DNA of 64,000 bases from Ricordea florida (Eukaryota; Cnidaria; Anthozoa; Corallimorpharia; Ricordeidae): assembly GCA_949710005.1 (NCBI GenBank), contig OX453280.1:12760605-12824604 (forward strand). The letters are read 5' to 3'. Positions 38,101-45,705 of the stretch are shown here, piece by piece (the stretch's first letter is position 1; every line of letters begins with the position of its first letter). A program made the translations under genes and the position numbers. The notes under the pieces were generated by a model. It ran no database searches, was not told where the DNA came from, and saw only the letters and a list, made by a program, of their open reading frames with translations.

Positions 38101-40576
38101 TATCTCGGGTTGTGGCTTAATGAATGAGGTATATTGCATGTGTAGTGTTGTCTCGGGTTGTGGCTTAATGAATGAGGTATATTGCATGTGTAGTGTTGTT
38201 GTCTCGGGTTGTGGCTTAATGAATGAGGTATATTGCATGTGTAGTGTTGTTGTGTCGGGTTGTGGCTTAATGAATGAGGTATATTGCATGTGTAGTGTTG
38301 TTGTGTCGGGTTGTGGCTTAATGAATGAGGTATATTGCATGTGAAGCGTGCTTGTCTCGGGTTGTGGCTTAATGAATGAGGTATATTGCATGTGAAGCGT
38401 GCTTGTCTCGGGTTGTGGCTTAATGAATGAGGTATATTGCATGTGAAGCGTGCTTGTCTCGGGTTGTGGCTTAATGAATGAGGTATATTGCATGTGAAGC
38501 GTGCTTGTCTTGGATCGTGGCTTATTGAATGAGGTATATTGCATGCGAAGCGTGCTTGTCTTGGATCGTGGCTTAATGAATGAGGTATATTGCATGTGAA
38601 GCGTGCTTGTCTTGGATCGTGGCTTAATGAATGAGGTATATTGCATGTGAAGCGTGCTTGTCTTGGATCGTGGCTTAATGAATGAGGTATATTGCATGTG
38701 AAGCGTGCTTGTCTTGGATCGTGGCTAAATCCGAAATTCCACTGGACTCCTTCGATGGACTCCTGGAATGTAGTGAGGCATATTGGACATGGATGTTCTC
38801 GTTCGGCCCGGCTTAGCGTGGTTTGGCACTTTGCTATTTTGGTGCTTGCAGTGCATTAAAACGTGGTATGTTTTTTAAGAAATGTGCGTGTTGTAAGTTT
38901 CAAGTTTTATTTCTTACAGCAGACTTTCTTACAATTTAATTTATAACTGGGCTGGCCTGCAAATAGCCAAGAGCTAATCGTGGCAAGCCAGACTGTACAC
39001 AGAATAATTGTACACAGGATTATATTTATATAATAAATGAACATTGACAAACAATTACAATATGTAAACATTACTCTTCGTCTTGGCAAAAGAACAATAT
39101 GTAAAGAAAAAACTATTGAGGAAATCTGCAGACTAAATAGTTGCTAACATCATCTTTCATTTTACTAATTAGGGTATCTGTTTCGACTAAAGAGTTTTCA
39201 GTTTCTAGAATTTCGATTAATTTTGATTCTAATGTGTTTTTGCGTGTTTTTGGATACGTTCTTGAGACTAGCGCTAGCTGGCATCCCATTCCAGATTTTA
39301 ACACCAACACATGAAAAGGCCTTACTTTGAGTATTAATTGCAGATTGTTTGGTATAAAAATTCTCAGATGTTGAAGAACGTATGCTGTAAGAATGAACGC
39401 TGGTGATTTTGGAGAGCAAATTCGAAACGGATTCGAATCGGTGCAAGATTGGTATTGATATTGTACATTAGAAAAACAATTTTTTCATAATACAGGAATT
39501 CTAGCGGTAGGCATTTTCCTTTTAAGACAAGACGACGCCTGAAGGCGTTTACGCGGGATGTGTTGGTTTAAAATTGCTGACGCAGTATGTTTTTTTGCTG
39601 CTTGTGCGATTATGGAGATCCATGGTGCAATCCAACCTGACTTGCACGTGATTCGGAGTTACAGCCAATAAAAATCACACAATTTTTTCGGGACGGGCTC
39701 GGGATACGGGAAAGTTAAAAAAAACAAGGCAATTTTTGACTCCCAAGATGACGAAAGGAATGCGCTACCGAATTTTATAGGCTGGCTGACTACGTCAACC
39801 CGCGTAAAAAAGCCTCCACTAAGCCTACGCCGGACGAGATTTACAATGCAGTATTGGACTACGTGAGATTTGATTGTAAAGTAATAAATCCATACGTGTA
39901 GCTGTCAATAAACTGTCAGTCACAACAATATCGTTATGTTTATCGTCTTCGCTGAAAGTAAACTAATCCAGACCAGAATTCGGACCTGAATCATACCAAA
40001 GGATCGTACCCTATGCTCCAGGGTTTCCATGGTTGGAGGTTGTCTGTAGCGGAAAATTAAAACATCACTTTTCTTTTCATTGTTACAGGTAAAGGCGTGC
40101 AGCTTGACCTTCGAGGAGAAGGCGATGTATGGGTCCGTTGCCTTAGTGAGCACAGCGTTTTCGTTCAGAGTTACTATTTGGACCGAGAGGCCGGGCGTTG
40201 CCCAGGTGACGCTGTCCACAAAATTTACCCTTCTGCATACATCAAAGTGTTCGACTTGCGCCAGTGCTATCGGCAAATCAAACAGCAGGCGCATGCTGCC
40301 CAGACTGCTGCTGCAGCCCAAGCCGCTGCCATTTCCACTGGAGTAGGGCCTGGTGCTTTGATGCCGCAGATCGGAATTAGCGTGGGCGTCGATGATCTGC
40401 GACGGCTTTGCATTCTTCGCCTGAGCTTCGTTAAAGGCTGGGGCCCCGACTACCCGAGAAAAAGTATCAAGGAGACGCCATGTTGGATCGAGATCCATCT
40501 CCACCGGGCCTTGCAGCTATTGGATGAAATCTTGATCACGATGCCAATCAATGAGCCACGCCCACACGACACGTGA
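8913..40576 (+). CDS. SMAD4: Smad4 (common-mediator Smad), complete eight-exon coding region
   Basis: This is the co-Smad of TGF-beta/BMP signalling. It joins phosphorylated receptor Smads in a trimer that enters the nucleus and binds DNA. The coding exons are 8913-9315, 9562-9594, 16215-16292, 26996-27091, 28002-28073, 32509-32568, 36322-36516 and 40089-40576. They sum to 1425 bases, giving 474 residues plus stop, shorter than vertebrate Smad4 (about 550) because the linker is shorter. MH1 is residues 1-134, with zinc ligands Cys66, Cys110, Cys122 and His127 in place. MH2 is about residues 248-474. The C-terminus lacks an SSxS phosphorylation motif, as expected of a co-Smad. All introns are GT-AG and phase 1. 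The start ATG precedes the conserved [20 protein letters not shown] block by eight residues. An additional short linker exon inside the 6.6-kb second intron cannot be excluded. Confidence 0.93.
9562..9594 (+). CDS. SMAD4: Smad4 coding exon 2 (33-bp microexon)
   Basis: It lies between a pyrimidine-rich CCCTAG acceptor and a GTAAGT donor. With the split codon from exon 1 it encodes [11 protein letters not shown], matching the DLSGLTLQSN stretch that follows MH1 in vertebrate Smad4. Phase 1 at both ends. Confidence 0.8.
9595..13366. other. Smad4 intron 2, first part: no feature seen
   Basis: AT-rich intronic DNA without supported genes or structured repeats. The short frames at 9614-9942, 10131-10500 and 12167-12430 have no recognisable domain. 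Confidence 0.5.
13371..14060. mobile_element. 690-bp foldback element with TTAA target duplication
   Basis: It is flanked by TTAA at 13367-13370 and 14061-14064. The ends are GGTAACCGTATACCTTCG and CGAAGGTTTACGGTAACC, and the two halves remain complementary over several hundred bases. Both TTAA choice and lack of a gene fit a non-autonomous Kolobok- or piggyBac-type element. A relative starts at 17218. Confidence 0.75.
14195..15600 (+). repeat. Highly diverged tandem repeat, period about 150-175 bp
   Basis: The motif block GAGCAGTTTGTNTTAGATCTGC ... CACTTGGA ... TTGCCTTGAGAAAT recurs at about 14203, 14365, 14838, 14990, 15167, 15339 and 15535. Spacing is near 160 bases or multiples of it. 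Copies differ by many substitutions, so the array is old. It lies in Smad4 intron 2. Confidence 0.5.
16215..16292 (+). CDS. SMAD4: Smad4 coding exon 3 (linker)
   Basis: A GTAG acceptor and GTAAGT donor bound 78 bases in phase 1. It encodes a Gly/Ser/Pro/His-rich linker stretch ([19 protein letters not shown] at its start). The linker is poorly conserved, so support comes from frame, splice sites and exon spacing. Confidence 0.7.
16363..16480. repeat. 118-bp hairpin element with 15-bp perfect arms
   Basis: GTGGTATACCATGGA at 16363-16377 is the exact reverse complement of TCCATGGTATACCAC at 16466-16480. Similarity continues inward (GTCCC and GGGAT). It starts 71 bases after exon 3. It is probably a small MITE; no target duplication was recognised. 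Confidence 0.5.
17218..17740. mobile_element. Truncated relative of the 13371-14060 TTAA element
   Basis: It starts TTAA then GGTTACACAATACCTTCGCG. It shares GTGTCCTT, CCACAAACTATATATCAATA and later blocks with the left arm at 13371. No matching right terminus is seen, so the 3' limit is approximate and the copy is truncated. Confidence 0.6.
17942..18264 (-). pseudogene. pogo/Tigger-type transposase, N-terminal fragment
   Basis: Reading leftward, a frame beginning near 18264 contains [17 protein letters not shown], the start of the Brinker/CENPB-like helix-turn-helix seen in pogo/Tigger transposases. After a stop and a frame change, 17942-18136 encodes the second CENPB-type helix-turn-helix ([19 protein letters not shown] ... 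FKATEGW). The DDE catalytic region is missing. In-frame stops make it non-functional. Confidence 0.7.
18358..18465. repeat. Imperfect repeats of GGGGCGTTTGTTAGAGA
   Basis: Variants GGGGGCGTTTGTTAGAGAG, GGGGTGTTTAATGC, GGGGCGTTAATTAGATAG and GGGAGCATTTGTTAGAT follow one another. They lie just upstream (minus strand) of the pogo fragment and may be its 5' subterminal region. Confidence 0.45.
19250..19330 (-). repeat. tRNA-like SINE head
   Basis: On the minus strand, TATAGCTCAGTGGCAGAGC (A-box type) is followed about 30 bases later by GGTTTGACTCC (B-box type). The cloverleaf stems do not close well, so this is a tRNA-derived SINE, not a tRNA gene. Confidence 0.55.
19490..20956. mobile_element. 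hAT-like element, 14-bp TIRs, TATCAC duplication
   Basis: The termini CAGGCCTTCTGATA (19490-19503) and TATCAGAAGGCCTG (20943-20956) are exact inverted repeats. They are flanked by TATCAC at 19484-19489 and 20957-20962. Several TGCGA words lie inside both ends, like hAT subterminal repeats. No transposase frame survives. A small MITE is nested at 19737-19803. Confidence 0.65.
19737..19803. mobile_element. 67-bp MITE with 9-bp target duplication (nested)
   Basis: The ends CAACCTTGTTCCCAGGG and CCCTGGGAATGAGGTGG form an inverted repeat. AGCTAAACT occurs at 19728-19736 and 19804-19812 as a target duplication. Same family as 6042-6124. Confidence 0.7.
20966..21045. mobile_element. CAACCTCGTTCCCAGGG-family MITE, altered right end
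   Basis: The left end matches the family. The inner stem CCAGGGTCTCTC pairs with GAGAGAGACCCTGG at about 21010-21027. The usual outer right terminus is replaced by AAAACGCTGGTCATGTG. The same altered end, in reverse orientation, is seen at about 25408-25437. Confidence 0.55.
21046..22591. other. Smad4 intron 3 DNA, nothing supported
   Basis: Short frames on both strands here have no recognisable domains. No tandem repeat or terminal inverted repeat was found. Confidence 0.45.
23448..23618 (+). CDS. Small basic protein, unknown function
   Basis: An ATG-initiated frame of 56 residues, rich in Lys, Arg and Gly, starting [20 protein letters not shown]. It lies inside the TTAA element and about 240 bases upstream of the Penelope-like frame. 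I do not recognise the family. It could be a chance frame, or a remnant of the element's own gene. Confidence 0.25.
   Translation: MPKTKMSISRKKASEKAHEARGYGSKGRIRLDFEKLRTKDGQLKNGKRHGAQQSDS
23862..24584 (+). pseudogene. Penelope-like element reverse transcriptase, C-terminal part
   Basis: An open frame of about 240 residues contains [31 protein letters not shown], the [14 protein letters not shown] block and the linker [20 protein letters not shown]. These are the thumb and post-RT regions of Penelope-like retroelements. The catalytic YxDD core and any GIY-YIG endonuclease are absent. A second, tandemly arranged copy lies at 25438-26086. Confidence 0.7.
25438..26086 (+). mobile_element. Penelope-like fragment with direct terminal repeats (pseudo-LTR)
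   Basis: Direct repeats of about 102 bp (25438-25539 and 25985-26086, about two mismatches) flank a 5'-truncated reading frame. Each repeat holds the last five codons and the 3' untranslated region. The middle (about 25545-26007) encodes the same Penelope-like region as 23862-24584, with in-frame stops in TTTTAGTAC and CTTTTATGA. This is a head-to-tail join of two truncated copies, the known pseudo-LTR arrangement of Penelope-like elements. Confidence 0.7.
26087..26173. repeat. CT dinucleotide microsatellite
   Basis: About 43 CT units run without interruption, starting directly after the second Penelope-like repeat. The flanking sequences at 25408-25437 and 26174-26223 together rebuild one reverse-oriented CAACCTCGTTCCCAGGG-family MITE. 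The Penelope-like element therefore sits inside the CT run of that MITE. Confidence 0.8.
26795..26915 (-). repeat. tRNA-derived SINE fragment
   Basis: On the minus strand, GGCAGCACAGCCAAGTGGTTA (A-box region) is followed by CTTGAAATC (anticodon-arm-like) and CATTTCAACTCC (B-box region). The spacing is longer than in a standard tRNA. It ends about 80 bases before Smad4 exon 4. Confidence 0.5.
26996..27091 (+). CDS. SMAD4: Smad4 coding exon 4 (linker)
   Basis: Bounded by TTGTCAG and GTAAAG, 96 bases, phase 1 at both ends. It encodes a Pro/Met/His-rich linker ([20 protein letters not shown] at its start). Linker sequence conservation is low; splice phase and position support it. Confidence 0.75.
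28002..28073 (+). CDS. SMAD4: Smad4 coding exon 5 (linker)
   Basis: A long pyrimidine tract and CAAG acceptor precede 72 bases ending at GTAAGT. It encodes [20 protein letters not shown] and then GTGY. The Tyr-Thr-Pro and His-Pro-Gly pattern resembles the vertebrate linker before its HYWPVHNE segment. Confidence 0.8.
28911..29526 (+). pseudogene. THAP/DDE transposase, internally deleted and broken
   Basis: From an ATG at 28911 the frame encodes a THAP-like zinc finger (CLIVGC near the start, [23 protein letters not shown]), broken by TGA at 28977-28979. The sequence then jumps to the DDE catalytic part ([13 protein letters not shown]). After a frameshift near 29310 come [17 protein letters not shown] and the C-terminus. 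THAP plus DDE_Tnp_4 fits an ISL2EU-type transposase. The central section is deleted. Confidence 0.7.
29987..30590 (-). pseudogene. Ulp1-like (C48) cysteine protease remnant
   Basis: The 105-residue frame at 29987-30304 has [20 protein letters not shown] and [20 protein letters not shown]. These hold the His-containing and DCG catalytic motifs of Ulp1-type proteases. The N-terminal part (30256-30590, with [17 protein letters not shown]) is in other frames, so the gene is broken. It converges on the THAP/DDE pseudogene and may come from the same transposon or from a neighbouring insertion. Confidence 0.6.
30800..31341 (-). pseudogene. SWIM-type zinc finger protein remnant
   Basis: A frame from 31341 contains [13 protein letters not shown] and [14 protein letters not shown]. 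Continuing in an adjoining frame (30800-31027), [20 protein letters not shown] is a SWIM-like CxC...CxH zinc finger, followed by [13 protein letters not shown]. In cnidarian transposon-linked proteins this module normally precedes a YqaJ nuclease. That nuclease is not visible here. Confidence 0.6.
31560..32500. other. Smad4 intron 5 DNA, no gene recognised
   Basis: Short frames lack recognisable domains. A perfect 22-base palindrome, CACTGTCTTAAGTAAGACAGTG, lies at 32254-32275 and may be a chance hairpin. Confidence 0.4.
32509..32568 (+). CDS. SMAD4: Smad4 coding exon 6 (linker to MH2)
   Basis: Bounded by TTCCTCAG and GTAAGT, 60 bases, phase 1. The codon split with exon 5 gives Tyr-Trp, and the exon encodes [20 protein letters not shown]. 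This aligns with the YWPVHNE...PISNHP segment just before MH2 in vertebrate Smad4. Confidence 0.85.
32569..34780. other. Smad4 intron 6, no gene seen
   Basis: AT-rich sequence with no supported gene. A GC-richer patch at 34312-34640 has an open frame without a recognisable domain. It includes a hairpin, GCATCCGTCTT with AAGACGGATGC, at 34517-34544. Confidence 0.4.
34787..35175 (+). repeat. tRNA-derived SINE, near full length
   Basis: The head has GGTTAGTTTAGTTGGTAGAGC (A box) and GTGTTCAAACC (B box). The body contains GGATAAGGACGAAAAACTGT, GGCCCCGTCTCACAGCAC and TTAAAAGATCCCACA. The tail has CTCTTTAAATAAGGCTACTG and a TATTGTATTG repeat. The tRNA head plus conserved body is the standard SINE plan. 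Confidence 0.7.
35437..35500. repeat. AAT/CAA trinucleotide microsatellite
   Basis: CAACAGCAACAACAATAATAATAATG and further AAT repeats lie in Smad4 intron 6. Confidence 0.6.
36322..36516 (+). CDS. SMAD4: Smad4 coding exon 7 (start of MH2)
   Basis: A TTGCATTGCAG acceptor and GTGAGA donor bound 195 bases, phase 1. It encodes the first 65 MH2 residues, including [20 protein letters not shown] and [20 protein letters not shown]. These are close to vertebrate Smad4. Confidence 0.93.
   Translation, partial: PLKTGARYRTSNWTNRLARSLRSCHLVRQSQWTVTWILQVVAAFALVSSPMSTGLRLARRQGCI
36560..36904. mobile_element. 345-bp MITE with about 40-bp TIRs and GATTTT-rich core
   Basis: The ends AGTAGTGATAATGTGCCG and CGGCACATTATCACTACT are inverted. 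Similarity extends through CCTGGGACACTGCTTTAAAT. GCCTT at 36555-36559 and 36905-36909 is a 5-bp duplication. The centre (about 36607-36800) is low-complexity GATTTT/GGATTTTGATT. Confidence 0.7.
37034..37060. repeat. Homopolymeric C tract
   Basis: An uninterrupted C run of about 20 bases follows a CCACCACC stretch. Length in an assembly is unreliable for such runs. Confidence 0.7.
37530..38735. repeat. 51-bp minisatellite, about 23 copies, in Smad4 intron 7
   Basis: The unit contains TCTCGGGTTGTGGCTTAATG, AATGAGGTATATTGCATGT and GTAGTGTTGTTG. Because 51 is a multiple of three and units lack stops, 17-residue periodic frames exist on both strands; they are not genes. Units change along the array: the left block has GTAGTGTTGTTG, the next has GAAGCGTGCTTG, and the rightmost also has TTGGATCG for CGGGTTG. 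Two units near 37590 and 37950 share the same short deletions. Confidence 0.9.
39113..39446 (-). mobile_element. LINE-type reverse transcriptase 3' end, frameshifted
   Basis: The frame 39198-39446 has [18 protein letters not shown] and [20 protein letters not shown], the C-terminal signature of CR1/L2-like non-LTR elements. After a frame change, 39113-39240 continues with [16 protein letters not shown]. The rest of the element is missing. Confidence 0.65.
40089..40576 (+). CDS. SMAD4: Smad4 coding exon 8 (rest of MH2 and stop)
   Basis: It starts after TTGTTACAG and ends with TGA at 40574-40576. It encodes [20 protein letters not shown], an Ala/Gln-rich insert, [20 protein letters not shown] (with the L3 loop) and the final helix [13 protein letters not shown]. 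The insert between strands is Ala-rich as in other Smad4 proteins. No polyadenylation signal could be fixed with confidence. Confidence 0.95.
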
Positions 40577-40749
40577 TACCTCAGGAGAGCCAATGTGATC
40601 TTTGCCTTTGTCAGCTGGATCTTATATCTCCATTTGCTGCTGAAGTAAGACCTTTTAAGAAGTGGCTTTAAAGGTCGCACAATGTTTTAAATTTATTTAA
40701 TTGTTGATAGTGCAGCCAGGGCAAAAATATTAGAGTTCTTATAAAACGA

Positions 40750-40903
40750 GTGAAGAATTTGGTAAGTTGGTTGAGTCCTATTGTTTCCAGTGTTTGAGTC
40801 ATTACGTCTGCCACATTGTAACAATACTTTGTGAAGAATTTGGTAAGTTGGTTGAGTCCTATTGTTTCCAGTGTTTGAGTCATTACGTCTGCCACATTGT
40901 AAA
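40750..40903 (+). repeat. 81-bp tandem duplication
   Basis: The copy starting GTGAAGAATTTGGTAAG at 40750 repeats at 40831. The copies are identical over about 73 bases up to CCACATTGTAA. It is downstream of the Smad4 stop, probably in the 3' UTR or just beyond. Confidence 0.85.
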
Positions 40904-41873
40904 ACATTAGTTTCTCAGAGTTTCGTAGTAGACCATAAACAAACCCTCTTGGTTTTTTGCCGTCAAACCACAGTCCTATGGCAAAATACTCTTGAAACTG
41001 CGAATTTAGACGTTAGGCTTGAAGTTTTGCACTATGTGTTGGCATGTACATTGACGTTGCGACATGTTGTGAGGACAAGTGGCGGTTTAAAGCAAACGGT
41101 ACTTTAACTTTGAATTGGGCCGCCGCTTCGTCTCCGCGACCGACCGCACAAGGTGGAAGAATTTTGACTCTTTTAACATGACGGTAAATATTCCAGTTTA
41201 AGATGCTGGTAACGTCATTCTTGCGTCAACGTTTTGATCACAGACCCCACTGGGTCAACGCGAGTTTTACTCTGTCGATTGTACAAACGCATCAATTATG
41301 CTTCGTATTTAAGGTGACTGTATATAGCATTTTAAAATAACAAATTTTAAGAATATTATTATTTTGTAATTGTGCAATATAACCGTTCGAAGGGTGGTAA
41401 GAGAAAACGGTATCTTCGTGAAATAAGTTCTTATGTTTCCAATTCCGATTCTGATTCTATTAATGTTTTTGATTCTGTTGGCGGCACACTATACTCTCTT
41501 ATAATATGCCTGAGAAAAGCGGAGAAAATGAGGCGAATCCTGAGTTCTGTTTGGCTACCCGAGTGGACAAAATGAGCCTATCCTATCCGCTCGAGATTTC
41601 CCGCGTTGTCCCGCCAAACAAAACAAAGCAAAATGGGCAAATAATAAATCCTTTACTGACCAAGCTCGTTCAGTCAAGGTGGTTGAATATTGGACTTGTT
41701 CTTTGTCGCATTTTTATTGACCGAGTATTCGGCCAATATGCAGTCATTTTGGCCTCACGCTTGGTCGATAACGCATATATCTTGCAGGTGGTTAGACAAA
41801 GTTGGCGATTTTCTTGATAATCATGAAAATTACATTTTCCTCGATTGTGATTGGCTTATGAGACTCCTATTTT

Positions 41874-41915
<42 letters not shown>

Positions 41916-44600
41916 CGGACAGTTCAAAAAGCCAATCACATTGAAAGTTGCAGCTTAAATAAACCAATCACATTCAAAGTTGTAATTTAAATCAATTAAT
42001 CTCAACTTTGGTTTCAGTCACCATAGAAATGATGTACAGTGACAATATTTTCTTTCGTAACTTGCATTTGTCTCTTCATCTTTTCTCGGAAATTGTAATT
42101 TTTATGATTACTTGGTAATGAGACTTCGTACAGTCCAATTCGGTCTGTAGTCATACTCGTGATAAACAAATCAAATTCCCGCTGCGCTCTCGTCCGATTT
42201 TATCTCTCGTATGATTACAGAGTGAATTGGACTCCACTCAGTCTTATTACCATTACAAATATAGGTTATTAGGCGTTGTGATTCCTTTATTGTCGTGATA
42301 TTTTGTATTTTCTTGCTTGTTTTGTTTTTGGTTTTGTTTTTTTAATTCCGTCCTCCTTTGTTTACATACTGAGTAGATAACCGCCACAGTTCATTTGTAG
42401 TGCTGAGTGAGCATTCGATTTGGTTTTTAATGTAAGTAAATGTTTTGTGAAAGGCTGTGGGTGTGTTACCAGGAATCCAGCGTGTCACTGTAGTTATCGT
42501 TTCTTGACTCGCATCTCGCAACGCGCGAGGTTTTGCCTTCATCACGTTAAAGCAGCTGGCAACACTGAGCGTTTTCTGTTTTCTGAAAGAGAAAGGCATA
42601 CATTTGACAGTGCTGTTTATAGTTAAGGTCAGCATTCGTGGAAGTGTGGACTGCCAAAACTGGCGTATGAGAAGAGGGTGGCTTTTTAGCTTCGTGCGCT
42701 TTGGTGCAGACTGGAAAAAGTTCAGAAGGAGGAAGTTAGCGAGGTATTGATGCCAGTTTGGTGTGACCAAAGCAGGGCTCACGAAAACGGGTTTCTGTTT
42801 GGTTGTAAACGGTGTAAACATTGTCTTTGTTTTGAGCCATTGTTGTCGTAGTCTGCGTTGTTGGAATTTTCTTTGTAATCTGATTTTTCTACGTTACTGG
42901 GGTGTTTAACATCGAATTGCACATATTTGCACAGCGATATAGTTATAAGTCATGTAAGTTCTTTATATTTCCCCTCTTGCCACTTAAGTGGCCAAAGCTC
43001 CTCAGTCGTTTCTCTGTGTTTTTTTGTAATGTGGTATGGTTTTATTAAGCTGTCAAACAGCCTTTTCTTTGTACTTTAGTTTCCTTCGACAGTAGAGCAT
43101 GCCTGTTTTGAAAACGGCTCAAAACTGTTGTGGTACTCTATGAACAGGCAAAGTGCGCCTTTTGTTAGCATTAATTACGAGTTCTTGAACATTTTGGTAA
43201 TGCCTAATGTTTGCAATGTTTACGAACTGTTCAGATGTGTCCTCTATCTTCTTAGAGTTGTAGATAAGAAGCTTAATGCTGTCAGTTATTGACAAATAAA
43301 ATACACTGAACTCTTGTTGACTTTGCAATGTTTTAAAACCCGGTAGAGGAAAAAAGGGGCACCTACTATTCGGCCACAAAATCCGGAAATTTCTGTTGGA
43401 AGTCAGAGAGAACGGTCCATTTCGGTTCTGTTCGACTTGAATATTTGGTACCACCTTCAGGTGGTCCCAAGTGACTGGTCCGTTTGACCCGATCAAGATG
43501 GCGCGTTTCATTTGACCACTTCTTTTACGTTTTGGCTTTCTCTTTGTGTGAAAGTGGTGCAGAAGGCTTGGGAACGCGCGGGAATTTGAAGCAGGTTTGT
43601 ACATCTAAAAGTACTGTTGCACTTTTCAAACGAAAATTCCAAGATCTAAAACCAGAATTTCCGTGGAATAACAACTGAAGATTAAAGCTAATATAACCGC
43701 CCGGCAAACCTATCAAAAGAAGTTGACTTCAACGTTCCATCTTTGCTTGATCCCACAGTATATTGCTCGACCGTTTGTCCACGTTCTGTGACGTTCGTCA
43801 ACAGCGTGATCAACTATTGTATAAGGTTAGCTCTTAATCAAACATTTCATCCAGTCCATGTCCAACAAGCATCATCAAACACAGTTGGCTAAACGCTCAA
43901 ACAAAGTTGTAACATTTAATTCACCTTATAGTTTCGCTAGGCTAAAACATTACACCCAGCAGTTTCCATTAGTGACGAACTTAGGGATCTTGCGAATTTC
44001 GCCCACTGAAACATCTCTTTGCAAATACCGGGAATTCCTCAATTGAGTAAAATCTTTTTTCCTTCCACTTAGTGTTCGGTGTTGCTGTCGTGCTAGCCTG
44101 CTCGGCTCGCGGTTTTGTGGGTACTTTAGTCTAAAAGGAATGTTGACCTGCAAAAGGAATGTTGCGGGAAAAAAAGTGAAAAAGAAAAACAAGGGGGGAA
44201 AGAAAAAGTTGCGCCACGTATGCACAAGTGACTATTCGTGGATTATAAACCTCCCCATTGGTGCACAGACGTATAGCACAAGACAATTGCTTCACTAGCA
44301 ATGAACACTTTGCTCTATCTTGCTTACAGAGATTGCAATCCTTGGCACAGACCCGACTAGCGGACTATTGAGACGGGCTTCCAGCCTGGCCTAGTCAGTC
44401 AGGAGCTGTCCCAAAAAGGGCTTATTTTTCATTTTCGCTAAACATTTTTGGTAGGTTTTATGACTCGGTAGAGATACACTTGAGAGGTCTAAGGGTCCTT
44501 GGCGTGACATCAGGGTCTCATGATAGGTTATCGTCTCTACTCATGAACAAGGTGCCCCAAGAAATACGTACGCTTGACTGCTAGTAGAGAGGCCAAGGGG
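40904..44600. other. Intergenic DNA, no gene recognised
   Basis: Frames at 42342-42821 (minus) and 43119-43604 (minus) are open for about 160 codons but have no recognisable domains. The latter overlaps GACCGGT/CCATTTCGGT-type sequence that looks like a dispersed repeat. I treat them as non-coding. Confidence 0.4.
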
Positions 44601-45030
44601 GAAGACTGCTTTTGAAGGTTATTTAGCGAGAGTTGGAGGCACTTGAGAGAGAAGCAGTACCCCAGACCAATTACATTCCATCACCTGGTTCATCCCCCCG
44701 ACAGGATAATTATCAAGTTCATATACAAGCCCAACTTGTACCTTCTGTAGACAGCCTCGAGCTTCTAACAGCTGCAAGACGGTTTCAAATGTACAAGCGC
44801 GGAGAGAAATTCTTAAGAAGAGTGAAAATGTTACGTGTGACTGAAGAGTAGGTGTTTCAAGTGCAATGGTCGTCACCACGTAAGCATTTGTATGAACGAT
44901 AAATCCCAATCTGGCACTGAACCAGAACACAGAGAGAGAACACCCCGAGAGGAACAGTCACAGCCTCACAACTCCCCCATTACTCTGTAACTTCCCAATT
45001 CTTCTACAGACAGTTTAAGCTGTAATTTAC

Positions 45031-45326
45031 AGGAAGGGATCAGCAGAAGTCAGGAAGGTCAGAGTCACCCTTGATAGTGGAATTCGGAGGTCATACATCA
45101 CTAACCATTTGAAGGAAGCTCTGGGCCTACCTGTTTGCCAGCAAGAAACGATGCTGATCAAGAGATGTTACAGACATGCGATGCTGTTCGTTTTGGAATC
45201 AAGCTTCAAGATGGGAAGGATATGGAGTTGTCAGCTTACTCGGTCCCTATTATCTGTGAACCACTCACGGGTCAGACAGTTGCCCTCGCAAAGAATGTGT
45301 ACAAGCATCTTACAGTTATTCATTAA
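45031..45326 (+). pseudogene. BEL/Pao-type retrotransposon protease fragment
   Basis: A frame from about 45031 reads VRKVRVTLDSGIRRSYITNH then LKEALGLPV, the DSG active site and flanks of the BEL/Pao aspartic protease (DUF1758-like). After a frame change, 45135-45326 continues with LSAYSVPIICEPLTGQ. A frame at 44633-44851 may be upstream gag but is not diagnostic. It ends where a Gypsy fragment of opposite orientation begins. Confidence 0.6.
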
Positions 45327-45540
45327 GGAATTCTTAATCTTCGTAAATGCTTCTTGTTCTTTACTGGTCCACCGCCATTTTGTGTCTGCTCGAGTTAACT
45401 CCCGGAGCGGAGTGGCCACAGTTGAGAAATCGTTGATAAACCTCGCCGAGTAATTGGCCGTGCCTAGGAACGAGTTTACTTCAGCCACGTTGTTTGGCCT
45501 GTCAGCTTCTCTCAACGCATATTCTTATCTCGTTGAGAGT
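45327..45540 (-). pseudogene. Ty3/Gypsy reverse transcriptase/RNase H fragment
   Basis: The frame has NVAEVNSFLGTANYSARFIN, FSTVATPLRELT and KWRWTSKEQEAFTKIKNSL. This is the junction between reverse transcriptase thumb and RNase H in Gypsy elements. Catalytic motifs lie outside the preserved piece. Confidence 0.7.
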
Positions 45541-45705
45541 TTTCTTCGGCTGAATCACCAGTGTAGATATCCATGTTGTTGGCTCATCATCTGGTACTGG
45601 TTCGATGACTCCAGCTTCTTCCAAGTTTCCAGTTGTTCTTTCACTTTGTCATGATAGTGGTATGGAATTCTCCGATTGTCTTGTGCAATCGGCTGGATGG
45701 TTTCG

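Noticed and set aside
37614-38697. Long repetitive open frames on both strands (17-residue repeats)
   Set aside because: They arise because the 51-bp minisatellite unit is a multiple of three and lacks stops. Open on both strands at once, inside a Smad4 intron, with no flanking coding sequence.
37530-38735. CRISPR-like array
   Set aside because: Units are contiguous with no unique spacers, in animal DNA; it is a minisatellite.
42342-42821. 159-residue minus-strand protein
   Set aside because: No domain, a competing frame on the other strand, no splice-site or homology support.
43119-43604. 161-residue minus-strand protein
   Set aside because: No recognisable domain, overlaps repeat-like sequence, and base composition is like the surroundings.
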